DNA of 64,000 bases from Aristolochia californica (GCA_029961685.1 JARWKL010000004.1:19714348-19778347), one strand, 5' to 3'. Counted from the first letter of the stretch, positions 11,414 through 26,003 are shown. Numbers and translations are program-made. Notes: a model not told the origin generated them from the sequence alone.

Positions 11414-14400
11414 ATCTCTCTCTACATTTGTGCATTGTACATTTCCATTTTAGATGTATATTTTTTTTAAAATCCAAACTTGAGGTATCCCTTTACCTTC
11501 ATTTCGTAAAGAATAGAGAAAGAGACATAAGGCAAGGATATCACAACAAAATGAAAATTTTAGAGTTTATGTATGGAAAGAATTTAAAGAAATAAACAAA
11601 TGTAAGTAAGAAAATTTATAGACACACCACAAATGAACACAAAAGTTTAGTTATTAGTGTTTGGGAAATTCCACTAGTTCAACCCTAATAGCACGGAATT
11701 TTATAAGAAATAGATTTTTCTACAAATGTTTTAAAAAAAGGATATGCATGCTTGAAACATGTTAAAGATGCAAATGACCTATGGATCCAAACCTATTAAA
11801 AGAATAACATTAAATTCTCAAGGGAACGTGGGGTGGGATATTTACCCGAGTCAAACAAGCCATTATTTTGGCCATTTACAAAAAGCTTACCTAACAATCA
11901 TAGATGACTATAAAGTGATTTATCATGCGTAACGGGCAATATTTTTGTAAGGAATGACTTATGGATTGGGAGTCAACACTCAATTGAAAATCCCCCGCCT
12001 CCCCCTTTTCCCGACGATTGAAGAACCTAATATATAAAAACTAAAAAGTGTTTACAATCCGTAAAAATTATAGATACTTTTTGGAATTATCTATCTCTAA
12101 ATTTGTTCATTGTGCATATCCATTTTAGATGTAGGCTTTTTTCATAAATCAAAACTTGATTTTTCACTTACCCTTCATCTCGTAAACAAATAAAAGAGAT
12201 AAAAGGCAAATAGATCACAACAAAATGAAAATTTTAGAATTGATGTATGGAAAGAATATAAAGCAATAAACAAATGTAAGTAAAGAAAATTTATTTACAC
12301 AACACAAATGACCACAAAAGTTTTGTTATCCAAGTTTGGGAAATTCCACTAGTTCAACCCCAATAGCTCGGAATTTTACAAGAAAGAGATTTTTCTACAC
12401 ATGTTTTAAAAAATGGATATGCATGCTTGAAACAAGTTAAAAATGCTAATGACCTAGGCATCAAAACCTTTTAAAGAGAATAACATTAAATTCCAAAGTG
12501 AATGTGCGGTGGGATATTTACCACAGTCAGACAAGCCATTATTTCGCCCAAATACAAAAAGCTGGCCTAACAATCATAGATGATTGTAAAGTGATTCATC
12601 ATGTGTAATGGGTTATATTTTTGTAAGGAATGACTTATGGATTGGGAGTCAACACTACGTTAAAAATGCCCCGCCTCTCCCTTTTCCCGACAATTGCAGA
12701 ACCTGATAAATAAAAACTAAAAAGAGTTTACAATCCCTAAAAATTACAGAGAATTTTTGCAATTATCGCCCTCAACATTTGCGCATTGTGCATTTCCATT
12801 TTAGATATATGCTTTTTTTTTAAATCAAAACTTGAGTTTTCACTTTCCCTTCATCTCGTAAACAAAAAAAAGAGATAAAAGACAAATAGATCACAACAAA
12901 ATGAAAATTTTATAGTTGATGTATGGAAAGAATTTAAAGCAATCAACAAATATAAATAAAGAAAATTTATTGACACACCACAAATGAACACAAAAGTTTT
13001 GTTATCCAAGTTTGGGAAATTCCACTAGTTCAACCTAAAATAGATCGAAATTTTATAAGAAAGTGATTTTTCTACACATGTTTTAAGAAATGGAGATGCA
13101 TGCTTGAAGCATGTTAAAGATGCAAATGACCAATGGATCCAAACCTTTTAAAGAGAATAACATTACATTCTCAAGTGAACGTGCGGTGGGATATTTATCG
13201 AAGTCAAACAAGCCATTATTTTGCCCATTTACAAAAAACTGACCTAACGATCATAGATTGCAAATTGATTTATCAATTTAATGGGCTATATTTTTGTATG
13301 GAATGACTAATGGATATCGAGTCAATACTCAGTTAAAAATCCCACGCCTCCCCCTTTTCCTGACGATTGCAGAACCTAATATATAAAAACTAAGAAGAGT
13401 TTACAATCCCTAAAAATTACAGACACTTTTTGGAATTATCTCTCTCTACATTTTTGCATTGTGCATTTTTATATTAGATGAAGACTTTTTTCTTAAATCA
13501 AAACTTGAGTTTTCACTTTCCATTCATCTCGTAAACAAAAAAAAAAAAGATAAAAGGCAAAGATAACACAACAAAATGAAAATTTTAGAGTTGATGTAGG
13601 GAAAAAATTGAAAGCAATAAACAAATGTAAGTAAAGAAAATTTATTCACACACCACAAATGAACACAAAAGTTTCTTTATCCAAGGTTGAGAAATTCCAC
13701 TAGTTCAAACCTAATAGGTCAGAATTTTATGAAAAAGATATTTCTCTACACATGATTTAAAAAAAAAGATATGCATGCTTGAAACATGTTAAAGATGAAA
13801 ATGACCTATGGATCCAAACCTTTTCATGAGAATAACATTAAATTCTCAAGTGAACGTGCGGTGGGATATTTACCAGAGTCAAACAAGCCATTATTTTTCC
13901 CATTTAAAAAAAGCTGACCAAACCATCATAGATGATTGCAAAGTGATTTATCACGCATAACGGGCTATATTTTTCTAAGGAATGACTAATAGATTGGGAG
14001 TCAACACTCAGTTCAAAATCCCCCTACATCCACCTTCTCCCAACGATTGCAGAACGTGATATATAAAAACTAAAAAGAGTTTACAGTCCCTAAAAATTAC
14101 TGACACTTTTTGGAATTATCTCTTTCAACATTTGTGCATTGTGCATTTTCATTTTAAATGAATACTCTTTTCTTTAATCAAAACTTGAGTTTTCACTTTC
14201 CCTTCATCTCGTCAATAAAAAAAGAGATAAAAGACAAATAGATCACAACAAAATGAAAATTTTAGAGTATATGTGGAAAGAATTTAAAGCAATAAACAAA
14301 TGTAAGTAAAGAAAATTTATTCACACACCACAAATGAACACAAAAGTTTTGTGATCCAAGTTTCAGAAATTTGACTAGTTCAACCCTAATAGCTCTGAAT

Positions 14401-17400
14401 TTTATAAGAAATAGTTTCTTCTACACATGTTTTAAAAAATGGATGTGCATTCTTGAAACATGTTCAAGATGCAAATGACCAATGGATCAAAACCTTTTAA
14501 TGAGAATAACATTAAATTCTCAAGTGAACTTGCGGTGGCATATTTAGCTGACTCAAACAAGCCATTATTTCTCCCATTTACAAAAAGCAGACCTATCTAC
14601 CATAGATGATTGCAAAGTGATTTATCATGCATAATGGGCTATATTTTTTAAGGATTGACTAATTGATTGGGAGTCTACACTTAGTTAAAAATCCCCGCCT
14701 CCCCCTTTTCCCGATGATTGTAGAACCTCATCTATAAAAACTAAAAAGAGTTTACAATCCGTAAAAAGTACAGACACTTTTTGGAATTTTCTCTCTCTAC
14801 ATTTGTGCATTGTGCATTTCCATTTTAAATGTATACTTTTTTCTTAAATCAAAACTTGAGTTTTCACTTTCCCTTCATCTCGTAAACAGAAAAAAGAGGT
14901 AAAAGGCAAATTGATCGCAACAAGATGAAACTTTTTGAGTTGATGTGTGGAAAGAATTTAAAGCAATAAAAAAATGTAAGTAAAGAAAATTTATTCACAC
15001 ACCACAAATGAACACAAAATTTTTGTTATCCAAGTTTGGGAAATTCCACTAGTTCAACCCTAATAGCTCGGAATTTTATAAGAAAGAGATTTCTCTACAC
15101 ATGTTTTAAAAAATGGATATGCATGCTTGAAACATGTTAAAGATTGAAATGACCAATGGATCCAAACCTTTTAAAGAGAATAACATTAAATTCTCAAGTG
15201 AACGTGCGGTGGGATATTTACCCGAGTCAAACAAGCCATTATTTCTCCCATTCACAAAATGTTGACCAAACGATCATAGATGATTGTAAAGTGATTTATC
15301 ATGAGTAACAGGCTATATTTTTTTAAGGAATGACTTATGGATTGCGAGTCAACACTTAGTAATAAAACCCCTGCCTCCCCTTCTCCCGTCGATTGCAGAA
15401 CCTGATAAATAAAATCTAAAGTGAGTTTACAATCTCTAAAAATTACTGACACTTTTTTGAATTATCTCTCTCTACATTTGTGCATTGTGCATTTCCATTT
15501 TTTATGTATCTTTTTTTCCTAAATCAAAACTGTGTATTCACTTTCCTTTCATCTCGTAAACAAAAAAATAGAGATAAAAAATAAATAGATCACAATAAAA
15601 TGAAAATTTTTGAGTTTATGTAAGGAAAGAATTTAAAGCAATAAAAAATGAAAGTAAATAAAATTTATTCACACACTACAAATGAACTCAAAGTTTTGTT
15701 ATCCAAGTTTGGAAAATTCCACTAGTTCAGCCCTAATAGCTCGGAATTTAAAAGAAAGTGATTTTTCTACACATGTTTTAAAAAATCAATATGCATGCGA
15801 GAAACATGTTAAAGATGTAAATGACATATGGATCCAAACCATTTATTGTGATTAACATTAAATTCTGAAGTGAACGTGCAGTGGGATATTTACCGGAGTC
15901 AAACAAGCCATTATTTTGCTCATTTACAAAAAGTTGACCTAAAGATCATGGATGATTACAAAATGAATTATCATGCATCAGGCGCGAAATTTTTGTAAGG
16001 AATGACTAACTAATGGATTCAGAGTCAACACTCAGTTAAAAACACCCCGCCTCCCCCTTTTCCCGACAATTGAAGAACTTGATTTATAAAAACCAAAAAG
16101 AGTTTACAATCCCTAAAGATTACAGACACTTTTTGGAATTATCTCACTCTACATTTGTTCATTGTGCATTTCCATTTTAGATATATACTTTTTTCTTAAA
16201 TCAAAACTTGAGTTTTTACTTTCCCTGCATCACGAAAACATTAAAAAGAGATAAAAGGCAATTAGATCTCAACAAAATGAAAATTTTAGCGTTGATGTAT
16301 ATAAGAATTTAAATCAATAAAAAAATGTAAATAAAGAAAATTTATTCACACCCCAAAAATGAACACAAAAGTTTTGTTATACAAGTTTGGGAAATTCCAC
16401 TAGTTCAAACCTAATAGCTCGGAATTTTATAAGAAAGAGATTTTTCTACCCATGTTTTAAAAAATGGATACACATGCTTGAAACATGTTAAATATGCAAA
16501 TGACCTATGGATCCAAACCTTATAAAGAGAATAACAATAAATTCTCAACTGAACATGCAATGGGATATTTACCTGAGTCAAACAAGCCATTATTTTTCCC
16601 ATTTACAAAAAGCTGACCTAAAGATCATAGATGATTGCAAAGTGAATTATCATGTGTAACGGGCTATATTTTTTTAAGGAATGACTAATGGATTGGGAGT
16701 CAACACTCAGTTAAAAATCCCCCGCCTCCCCCTTTTCCCGATGATTGCAGAACCTGATATATAAAAACAAAGAAGACTTTACAATCCCTAAAAATTACTG
16801 AAGCTTTTTTTAATTATCTCGCTCTAAATTTGTGCATTGTGCATTTCCTTTATAAATGTATATTTTTTTCTTAAATCAAAACTTGAGTTTTCACTTTCCC
16901 TTCATCTCATAAAAAAAAAGACATAAAAGGCAAATAGATCACAACAAAATGAAAATTTTATAGTTTATGTATGGAATTTAAAGCAATAAACAATTGTAAG
17001 TAAAGAAAATTTATTCACACACCACAAATGAACACAAAACTTTTGTTATCCAAGTTTGGGTAATTCAACTAGTGCAACCCTAATTGCTCGGAATTTTATG
17101 AGGAAGAGATTTTTTTACACATGTTTTAAAATATGGATATGAATGCTTGAAACAAGTTAAAGATGCAAATGACCTGTGGATTCATACCTTTTAAAGAGAA
17201 TAACATTAAATTCTCAAGTGAACGTGCAGTGGGATATTTACCCGAGTCAGACAAGCCATTATTTCGCCCATTTACAAAAAGCTGACCAAACTATCATAGA
17301 TTATTGTAAAGTAATTTATCATGCGGAACGGGCTATATTTTTGTAAGGAATGACTTTTGGATTGGGAGTATACACTAACTTAAAAAACCCCTGCCTCCCC

Positions 17401-18131
17401 CTTTTCCTGACGATTGCAAACCCTAATAAATAAAAACTAAAAGTAGTTTACAATCTCTAAAAATTATTGACACTTTTTGGAATTATCTCTCTCTACATTT
17501 GTGCATTGTGCAGTTCCATTTTAGATGTACGCTTTTTTCTTAAATCGAAACTTGAGTTTTTACTTTCCCTTCATCTCATAAACAAAAAAAAGAGATAAAA
17601 GGCAAATAGATCACAAGAAAAAGAATATTTTGGAGTTTATCTAAGGAAAGAATTTAAAGCAATAAAGAAATGTAAGTAAAGGAAATTTACTCACACACGA
17701 CAAATGAACACAAAAGTTTTGGTGTCCAAGTTTGGGAAATTCCACTAGTTCAAGCTTTAGCTCGGAATTTTATAACAAAGTGATTTTTCTAGTCATATTT
17801 TAAAAAATCCATATGCATGAAATATGAATCCAAACTTTTTATATGGATAACATTAAATTCTAAAGTGAACGTGCAGTGGGATATTTACCTGAGTCAAACA
17901 AGCCATTATTTTGCCCATTTACAAAAAGCTGACCTAACGATCATAGATGATTGCACAGTGATTTACCTTGTGTAACGGGCTATATTTTTGTAAGGAAGGA
18001 CTAATGGATTGGGAGTCAACACTCAGTTAAAAATCCCCAGCCTCCCCCATTTCCCGACGATTGCAGAACCTGATATATAAAAAGTAAAAAGAGTTTACAT
18101 TCCCTAAAAATTACAGACACTTTTTGGAATT
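11414..18131. repeat. Array block 3: ten diverged units, no clear higher-order period
   Basis: Units start at 11414, 12089, 12765, 13438, 14118, 14789, 15464, 16141, 16816 and 17485. The GAGTTGATG form is frequent until about 16.3 kb and then disappears for tens of kilobases. The unit at 16141 has ACATTAAAAAGAGATAAAAG and CATGCAATGGGATA, as in types of the five-unit repeat. A local oddity is GCATCAGGCGCGAAATTTTT near 15975, where most units have GCGTAACGGGCTATATTTTT. No non-satellite sequence was seen. Confidence 0.85.
17815..17830. other. About 26 bp deletion in a unit
   Basis: In the unit at 17485 (647 bp) ATATGCATG runs straight into AAATATGAATCC. The common form has CTTGAAACATGTTAAAG and further bases between. 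The right arm of the conserved inverted repeat is lost. Confidence 0.8.
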
Positions 18132-18708
18132 ATCTCTCTCTACATTTGTGCATTGTGCATTTCTAACTTAGATCAATACTTTTTTCTTAAATGAAAACTT
18201 TAATTTTCACTTTCCCTTCATCTGGTAAACAGAAAAAAAGATAAAAGGCAAATAGATCACAACAAAATCAAAATTCTAGAGTATAAGTATGGAAATAATT
18301 TAAAGCAATAAAAAAATGTAAGCAAAGAAAGTTTATTGACACACCACATATGAACACAAAATTTTTGTTATCCAAATTTGGGAAATTCCACTAGTTCAAC
18401 CCTAACAGCTCGGAATTTTATAAGAAAGAGACTTATCTACACATGTTTTAAAAAATAGAAATGCATGCTCGAAACACGTAAAAGATGCAAATGACCAATG
18501 GATCCAAACCTTTTAAAGAGAATAACATTAAATTCTCTAGCGAACGTGCGGTGGGATATTTACCTGGGTCAAACAAGCCATTATTTTGCCCGTTTACAAA
18601 AAGTTGACCTAACGATCATAGATGATTGCTAAGTGATTTATCAAGTGTAATAGTCTATATTTTTTAAAGGAATGACTAATGGATTAGGAGTCAACACTCA
18701 GTTAAAAA

Positions 18709-18719
18709 CCCCCCCCCCC
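18709..18719 (+). repeat. C homopolymer of 11 in the C-rich strip
   Basis: The strip normally starts with five C. Here it has eleven before the G, which also makes the unit long (680 bp). Replication slippage or a sequencing or assembly homopolymer error would give the same result. Confidence 0.85.
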
Positions 18720-19825
18720 GCCTCCCCTTTTTCCCGACTAATGAAGAACTTTATATATAAAATCTAAAAAGAGTTTACAGTCCCCAAAAATTACAGACAC
18801 TTTTCTGAATTATCTCTCTCTACATTTTTCCATTGTGCATTTCCAATTTAGATGTATACTTTTTTCTTAAATCAAAACTTGAGTTTTCACTTTCCCTTCA
18901 TCTCGTAAACAAAAAAAAAGAGATAAAAGGCAAATAGATAACAAAAAAAAGAAAATTGTAGAGTATAAGTATGGAAAGAATTTAAAGCAATAAACAATTT
19001 TAAGTAAAAAAATATTCACACACCACAAATGAACACAAAAGTTTTGTTATCCAAGTTTTGGAAATTCCACTAGCTCAACCCTAATAGCTCGGAATTTTAT
19101 TTGAAAGAGATTTTTTTACACATGTTTTAAAAAATGGATATGCATGATTGAAACATGTTAAAGATGCAAATGACCTATGTATCCAAACCTTTTAAAGAGA
19201 ATAACATTAAATTCTCAAGTGAACGTACGGCAGGAAATTTTCCCGAGTCAAACAAGCCATTATTTCGCCCATTTACAAAAAGTTGACCAAACTATCATTC
19301 ATGATTGTAAAGTGATTTATCATCCGTAACGGACTATATTTTTGTAAGGAATTACTTATGGATTGGGAGTCAACTCTCAGTAAAAAACCCCCCGCCTCCC
19401 CCTTTTCCCGACGATTGAAGAACTAGATATACAAAAACTAAAAATAGTTTACAATCCCTAAAAATTATAGACACTTTTTTGAATTATCTTTCTCTACATT
19501 TTTGCATTGTGCATTTCCAATTTAAATGTATACTTTTTTCTTAAATCAAAACTTGAGTTTTCGCTTTCCCTTCATCTCGTAAAGACAAAAAAAAAGTTAA
19601 AAGGCAAATAGATCACAACAAAAAGAAAAATTTATAGTTTATGTATGGAAAGAATTAAAAGCAATAAAAAAATGTAAGTAAAGAAAATATATATTGACAC
19701 ACCACAAATTAACACAAAATTTTTGTTATCCATGTTTGGGAAATTCAACAAGTTCAACCCTAATAGCTTAGAATTTTATAAGGAAGAGATTTTTCTACAC
19801 ATGTTTTAAAAAATAGATATGCATG

Positions 19826-19838
19826 TTTGAAACCTAAT
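19826..19838. other. Junction of a deletion of about 264 bp; 411 bp unit
   Basis: In the unit at 19486 GCATGTTTGAAAC joins directly to CTAATAAATAAAAAC. This jumps from the inverted-repeat region to the TATA-like tail and removes the GTGCGGTGGG segment and the C-rich strip. The two parent sequences share only about AAC at the joint. The next anchor at 19897 resumes normal phase. Confidence 0.9.
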
Positions 19839-21240
19839 AAATAAAAACTAAAAATGAGTTTACAATCCCTAAATATTAGAGACACTTTTTGGAATTATCT
19901 CTCTCTACATTTGTGCATTGTGCATTTCCATTTTATATCTATGCATTTTTCTTAAATCAAAAATTGAGTTTTCACTTTACCTTCATCTCGTAAACAAAAA
20001 AAAAAAGATAAAAGGCAAATAGATCACAACCAAATGAAAATTTTTGAGTATAAGTATGGAAAGAATTTCAAGCAATAAAAAAATATAAGCAAAGAAAATT
20101 TATTCACACACCACAAATGAACACAAAATTTTTGTTATCAAAGTTTGGGAAATTCCACTTGTTCAACCCTAATAGCTCGGAATTTTATTAGAAAGAGATT
20201 TTTCTACACATGTTTTAATAAATGGATATGCATTCTTGAAACATGTAAAATATGCAATTGACCTATGGATCCAAACCTTTTAAAGAGAATAACATCAAAT
20301 TCCCAAGTGAACGTGTGGTGGGATATTTTCCCGAGTCAAACATGGCATTATTTTGCCCATTTACAAAAAGCTGACCAAACGATCATAGATGATTGCAAAG
20401 TGATTTATCATGTGTAACGGCCTATATTTTTGCAATGAATGATGGATGAGGAGTCAACACTTAGTTAAAAACCCCCCGCCTCCCCCTTTTCTCGACGATT
20501 GAAAAATTTTATATAAAAACTAAAAAGAGTTTACAATCCCTAAAAATTATAGACACTTTTCTGAATTATATCTCTCTACATTTGTCCATTGTGCATTTCC
20601 AATTTAGATGTATACTTTTTTCTTAAATCAAAACTTGAGTTTTCACTTTCCCTTCATCTCGTAAACAAAAAAAGAGATAAAAGGCAAATAGATCACACCA
20701 AAATGAAAATTTTAGAGTATAAGTATGTAAAGAATATAAAGCAATAAACAGGTGTAAGTAAAGAAAATTTATTCACACACCACAAATGAACACAAAAGTT
20801 GTTATCCAAGTTTTGGAAATTCCACTTGTTCAACCCTAATAGCTTGGAATTTTATATGAAAGAGATTTTTATGCACATGTTTTAAAAAATGGATATGCAT
20901 GCTTAAAACATGTTAAAGATACAAATGACCTATGGATCCAAACCTTTTAAAGAGAATAACATTAAATTCTCAAGTGAACGTGCGGTGGGATATTTACCCG
21001 AGTCAAACAAGCCATTATTTTGCTCATTTATAAAAAGCAGACCTAGCTATCATAGATGATTGTAAACTGATTTATCATGCGTAACGGGCTATTTTTTTGC
21101 TAGGAATGACTTACGGATTGGGAGTCAACAATCAGTTAAAAATATGCCGCCTCCCCCTTTACCCGACGATTGCTAAACCTGATATATAGAAACTAAAAAG
21201 AGTTTACAATCCCTAAAAATTACAAGAATTTTTTGGAATT

Positions 21241-24200
21241 ATCTCTCTTTACATTTGTGCATTGTGCATTTCCATTTTAGATGTATACTTTTTTCTTAAA
21301 TCAAAACCTGAGTTTTCACTTTCTCTTCATCTCGCAAACAAGAAAAAGAGATAAAAGGCAAATAGATCACAACAAAATGAAAATTTTAGAATTTATGTAT
21401 GGAAAGAATTTAAAGCAATCAACAAATATAAGTAAAGAATATTCATTTACACACCACAAATGAACACAAAAGTTTTGTTATCCAAGTTTGGGAAATTCCA
21501 CTAGTTTAACCCTAATAGCTCAGAATTTTATAAGAAAGAGATTTTTCAACACATGTTTTAAAAAATGAATATGCGTGCTAAAGACATGTTAAAGATTTAA
21601 ATGACCAATGGATCCAAACCTTTTAAAGAGAATAACATTAAATTCTCAAGTGAACGTGTGGTAGGATATTTACCCAAGTCAAACAAACCATTATTTTGTC
21701 CATTTACAAAAAGCTGACCTAACAATCATAGATGATTGTAAAGTGATTTACCATGCGTAACGGACTATATTTTTGTAAGGAATGACTTGAGGAATAGGAG
21801 TGAACACTCAGTTAAACATCCCCCGCCTCCCCCTTTTCCCGACAATTGCAAACCTGATATATAAAAACTAAAAGGAGTTTACAATCCCTAAAAATTATAG
21901 ACACTTTTTAGAATTATCTCTCTCTACTTTTTTACATTGTGCATTTCCATTTTAGATGTATACTTTTTTATTAAAACAAAACTTGAGTTTTCACTTTCCC
22001 TTTACCTCGTAAACAAAAAAAGAGACAAAAAGCAAATAGATCACAACAAGAGGAAAATTTTAGAGTTTATGTATGGAAAGAATTTAAAGCAATAGCAAAT
22101 GTATGTTAAAAAAATTTATTCACACACCACAAATGAACAAAAAAGTTTTGTTATCCAAGTTTGGGAAAATTCCACTAGTTCAACCCTAGTAGCTTGGAAT
22201 TTAATAAGAAATAGATTTTTCCGCATGTTTTAAAAAATTGTATATGCAAGCTTGAAACATGTTAAAGATGCAAATGACCTATGGATCAAAACCTTTTAAA
22301 GCGAATAACATTAAATTCTCAAGTGAATGTGCATTAGGATATTTAACTGAGTCAAACAAGCCATTATTTTACCTATTTACAAAAAGCTGACCTGACGATC
22401 ATAGATGACTGTATACTGATTTATCATGCGTAAAGGGCCATATTTTTGTAAGGAATGACTTATGGATTCCGATTCAAAACTTAGATAAAAATCCCCCGCC
22501 TCCCCCTTTTCCCGATGATTGCAGAACCTGATCCATTACTAAAAATATTTTACAATCGCTAAAAATTACTTACACATTTTGGAATTATTTCTCTCAACAT
22601 TTGTGCATTGTTAATTTCCTTTTTAGATGTATACTTTTTTCTTAAATCAAAACTTGATTTTGCACTTTCCCTTCATCTCGCAAACAAAAAATGGGATTAA
22701 AGGCAAATAGATCACAACAAAATTAAAATTTAGAGTATACGCATGCAAAGAATTTAAAGCATTAAAACAATGTTGGTAAAGAAAATTTATTCACACACCA
22801 CAAATGAACACAAACGTTATGTTTGTAAAGGGCCATATTTTTGTAAGGAATGACTTATGGATTCCGATTCAAAACTTAGATAAAAATCCCCCGCCTCCCC
22901 CTTTTCCCGATGATTGCAGAACCTGATCCATTACTAAAAATATTTTACAATCGCTAAAAATTACTTACACATTTTGGAATTATTTCTCTCAACATTTGTG
23001 CATTGTTAATTTCCCTTTTAGATGTATACTTTTTTCTTAAATCAAAACTTGAGTTTGCACTTTCCCTTCATCTCGCAAACAAAAAATGGAATTAAAGGCA
23101 AATAGATCACAACAAAATTAAAATTTAGAGTATACGCATGCAAAGAATTTAAAGCATTAAAACAATGTTGGTAAAGAAAATTTATTCACACACCACAAAT
23201 GAACACAAAAGTTATGTTCTCTAAGTTTGGGAATTCCACTTGTTCAACCCTAATAGTTCGGAATTTTGTAAGAAAGAGTTTTTTCTACACATGTTTTAAA
23301 AAATGGATATGCATGCCGGAAACATGTTAAAGATGCAAATGACCTATGGATCCAAATTTAAAGGAATAACATTAAATTCCCAAGTGAACGTGCGGCTGAA
23401 TATTTACCCGAGTCAAACAAGCCATTATTTTTCCCATTAACAAAAAACTGATCAAACAATCAGAGATAATTGTAAAGTGATTTATTATGCGTAACTGGCT
23501 AGATTTTTGTAAGAAATCACTTATGGATTGGGAGTCAACACTCAGATAAAAATCCCCTGCCTCCCCCTTTTCCTGTCAATTGTAGAACCTGATATATAAA
23601 AACTAAAAAGAGGTTACAATCCCTAAAATTTATGAACACGTTTTGGAATTATCTCTCTCTACATTTGTGCATTGTGAATTTCCATTTTAGATGTATACTT
23701 TTTTTCTTAAATGAAAACTTGTGTTTTCACTTTCCCTTCATCTCGCAAACAAAAAAAAGAGATAAAAGGAAAATAGATCTCACAAATTGAAAATTTTAGA
23801 GTTTATGTATGGAATAATTTAAAGCAATTAACAAATGTAAGTAGATAAAATTTATTCACACACCACAAATGAACAAAAAAGCTTTATTCTCCAATTATAG
23901 GAAATTCCACTAGTACAACCCTAATAGCTCGGAATTTTATAAGTAAGAGATTTTTCTACACATGTTTTAAAAAATGGATATGCATGCTTGAAGCATGTTA
24001 AAGACGCAAATGGCCTGTGGATCCAAACCTGTTAAAGAGAATAATATTAAATTCTCCAGTGAATGTGAGGTGGGATATTTACCCAAGTCAAACAAGCAAT
24101 TAATTTGCCCATTTACAAAACCCTGACCTAACGATCATAGATGATTGTAAAGTTATTTATCATGCGTAACGGGCTATATTTTTGCAAGGAATGACTTATG

Positions 24201-25000
24201 GATTGGAAGTCAACACGCAGTTAAAAATCCCCCGCCTCCCCCTTTTCCCGACGATTGCAGAACTAGATATCTAAAAACAGAAAGAGTTTACAATCCCTAA
24301 AAATTACAGATACTTTTTGGAATTATCTCTCTCTAAATTTGGGCATTGTTCATTTCCATTTTAGATGTGTACTTTTTTCTAAAATCAAAACTTGAGTTTT
24401 CACTTTCCCTTCATCTCGCAAACAAAAAAAAGAGATAAAAGGCAAATAGATCACAACAAAATGAAAATTTTAGAGTTTATGTATGAAAAGAATTTAAAGT
24501 AATAAACAAAAGTAAGTAAAGAAAATTTATTCACTCACCACAAATGAACACAAAAGTTTTTTTATCCAAGTTTGGGAAATTCCACCAGTTCAACCCTAAT
24601 ATCTCAGAATTTTATAAGCAAGAGATTTTTCTACACTTGTTTAAAAAAATGTATACGCATTCGTGAAACATGTTAAAGATGCAAATGACCTATGGATCCA
24701 ATCCTTTTAAAGGGAATAACATTAAATTCTCAACTGAACGTTCGGTGGGATATTTACCCGAGTCAAACAAGCCAATATTTTTCCCATTCACAAAAAGCTG
24801 ACCTAACGATCATAGATGATTGTAAAGTTATTTATCATGCGTAACGGGCTATATGTTATTATGGAATGACTTATGGATTGGGAGTCAACACTCAGTTAAA
24901 AATCCCCCGCCTCCTCCTTTTCCCGACGATTACTGAACCTGAAATATAAAAACTAAATAGAGTTCACAATCCCTAAAAATTCCATTCACTTTTTGAAATT
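21241..25000. repeat. Array block 5: ordinary units plus one duplicated part-unit
   Basis: Anchors are at 21241, 21916, 22587, 22982, 23651 and 24325. The 395 bp interval between 22587 and 22982 is a duplicated part-unit, described separately. From about 23.7 kb rightward GAGTTTATGTATGG becomes the dominant form. Confidence 0.88.
22430..23219 (+). repeat. Recent 395 bp tandem duplication inside a unit (two copies)
   Basis: 22430-22824 and 22825-23219 are direct copies at an exact offset of 395 bp. I can see only four single-base differences: T/C in the T-rich segment, T/G in CTTGATTTT versus CTTGAGTTT, G/A in ATGGGATTAAAGG, and C/A in CAAACGTTATG. Both copies carry the same private variants (GATTCCGATTCAAAACTTAG, CCTGATCCATTACTAAAA, GAGTATACGCATGC). 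Neighbouring units differ from each other at far more sites, so the duplication is much younger than the array. The joint ACGTTATGTTT / GTAAAGGGCC shows little homology. Confidence 0.93.
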
Positions 25001-26003
25001 ATCTCTCTCTAAATTTGTGCTCTGTGCATTTCCAATTTAGATGTATACTTTTGCTTAAATCAAAACTTGAGCTTTCATTTTCCCTTCATCTCGTAAACCA
25101 AAAAAAAAAAGAGATAAAAGGCAAATAGATCTCAACAAAATGAAAATTTTTTAGTTTATGTATGGAAATAATTTAGAGCAATAGGAAAATGTAAGTAAAG
25201 AAAATTTATTTACACACCACAAAAGAACACAAAAGTTTTGTTATCCAAGTTTGGGAAATTCCACTTATTCAACCTAATAGCTCAAAATTTTACAAGAAAG
25301 AGATTTTTCTACACTTGTTATAAAAATGGATATGCATGCTTGAAACATGTTAAAGATGAAAATGACCCATGGATCGAAACCTTTTAAAGAGAATAATGTT
25401 AAATTCTCAGGTGAACGTGCGGTGGGATATTTACCCGAGTCAAACAAACCATTATTTTTCCCATATACAATAAGATGACCTCACGATCATAGATGATTGT
25501 AAAGTGTTTTATCATGCTTAATGGGCTATATTTTTGTGAAGAATGACTTATGGATTGGGAGTCAGAACTCAGTTAAAAATCCCCCGCCTCCCCCGTATCC
25601 CGACGATAGCAGAACCTGACATATAAAAACTAAATAGAGTTCACAATCCCTATAAATTCCATACATTTTTTGGAATTATCTCTCTCTACATTTGTGCATT
25701 TCGTATTTCATTTTTTGGTCTTTACAATTTTCTTAAATCCAAACTTGACTTTTCACTTTCCCTTCATCTTGTAAACAAAAAAAAAAGAGATAAAATGCAA
25801 ATAGATCACAACAAAATGAAAATTTTAGAGTTTATGCAAGGAAAGAATTTAAAGAAATCAACAAATGTGAGTAAATAAAATTTATGCACACACCTCAAAT
25901 GAACACAAAAGTTTTGTTATCCAAGTTTCGGAAATTCCACTAGTTCAACCCTTTTAGCTCTGAATTTTATAAGAAAGAGATTTTTCTACACATGTTTTAA
26001 AAA

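Larger units (their letters stand above)
18132..21240. repeat. Array block 4: subfamily marked GAGTATAAGTATGG
   Basis: Units start at 18132, 18812, 19486, 19897 and 20568. Those at 18132, 18812, 19897 and 20568 carry GAGTATAAGTATG where most units have GAGTTTATGTATG. The unit at 19486 differs there. The unit at 18812 (with the tail of 18132) shares TTTTCTGAATTAT and TCCATTGTGCATTTCCAATT with that at 20568, suggesting a short higher-order copy whose middle was shortened by the deletion near 19830. Confidence 0.8.

Noticed and set aside
15960..15990. GGCGCGAAATTTTT as a regulatory site
   Set aside because: It is a local substitution cluster in one unit at the GCGTAACGGGC position, with no other support.
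22430..23219. 395 bp direct repeats as long terminal repeats of a retroelement
   Set aside because: The copies are directly adjacent with nothing between them, consist of satellite sequence only, and lack TG...CA ends and target-site duplications.
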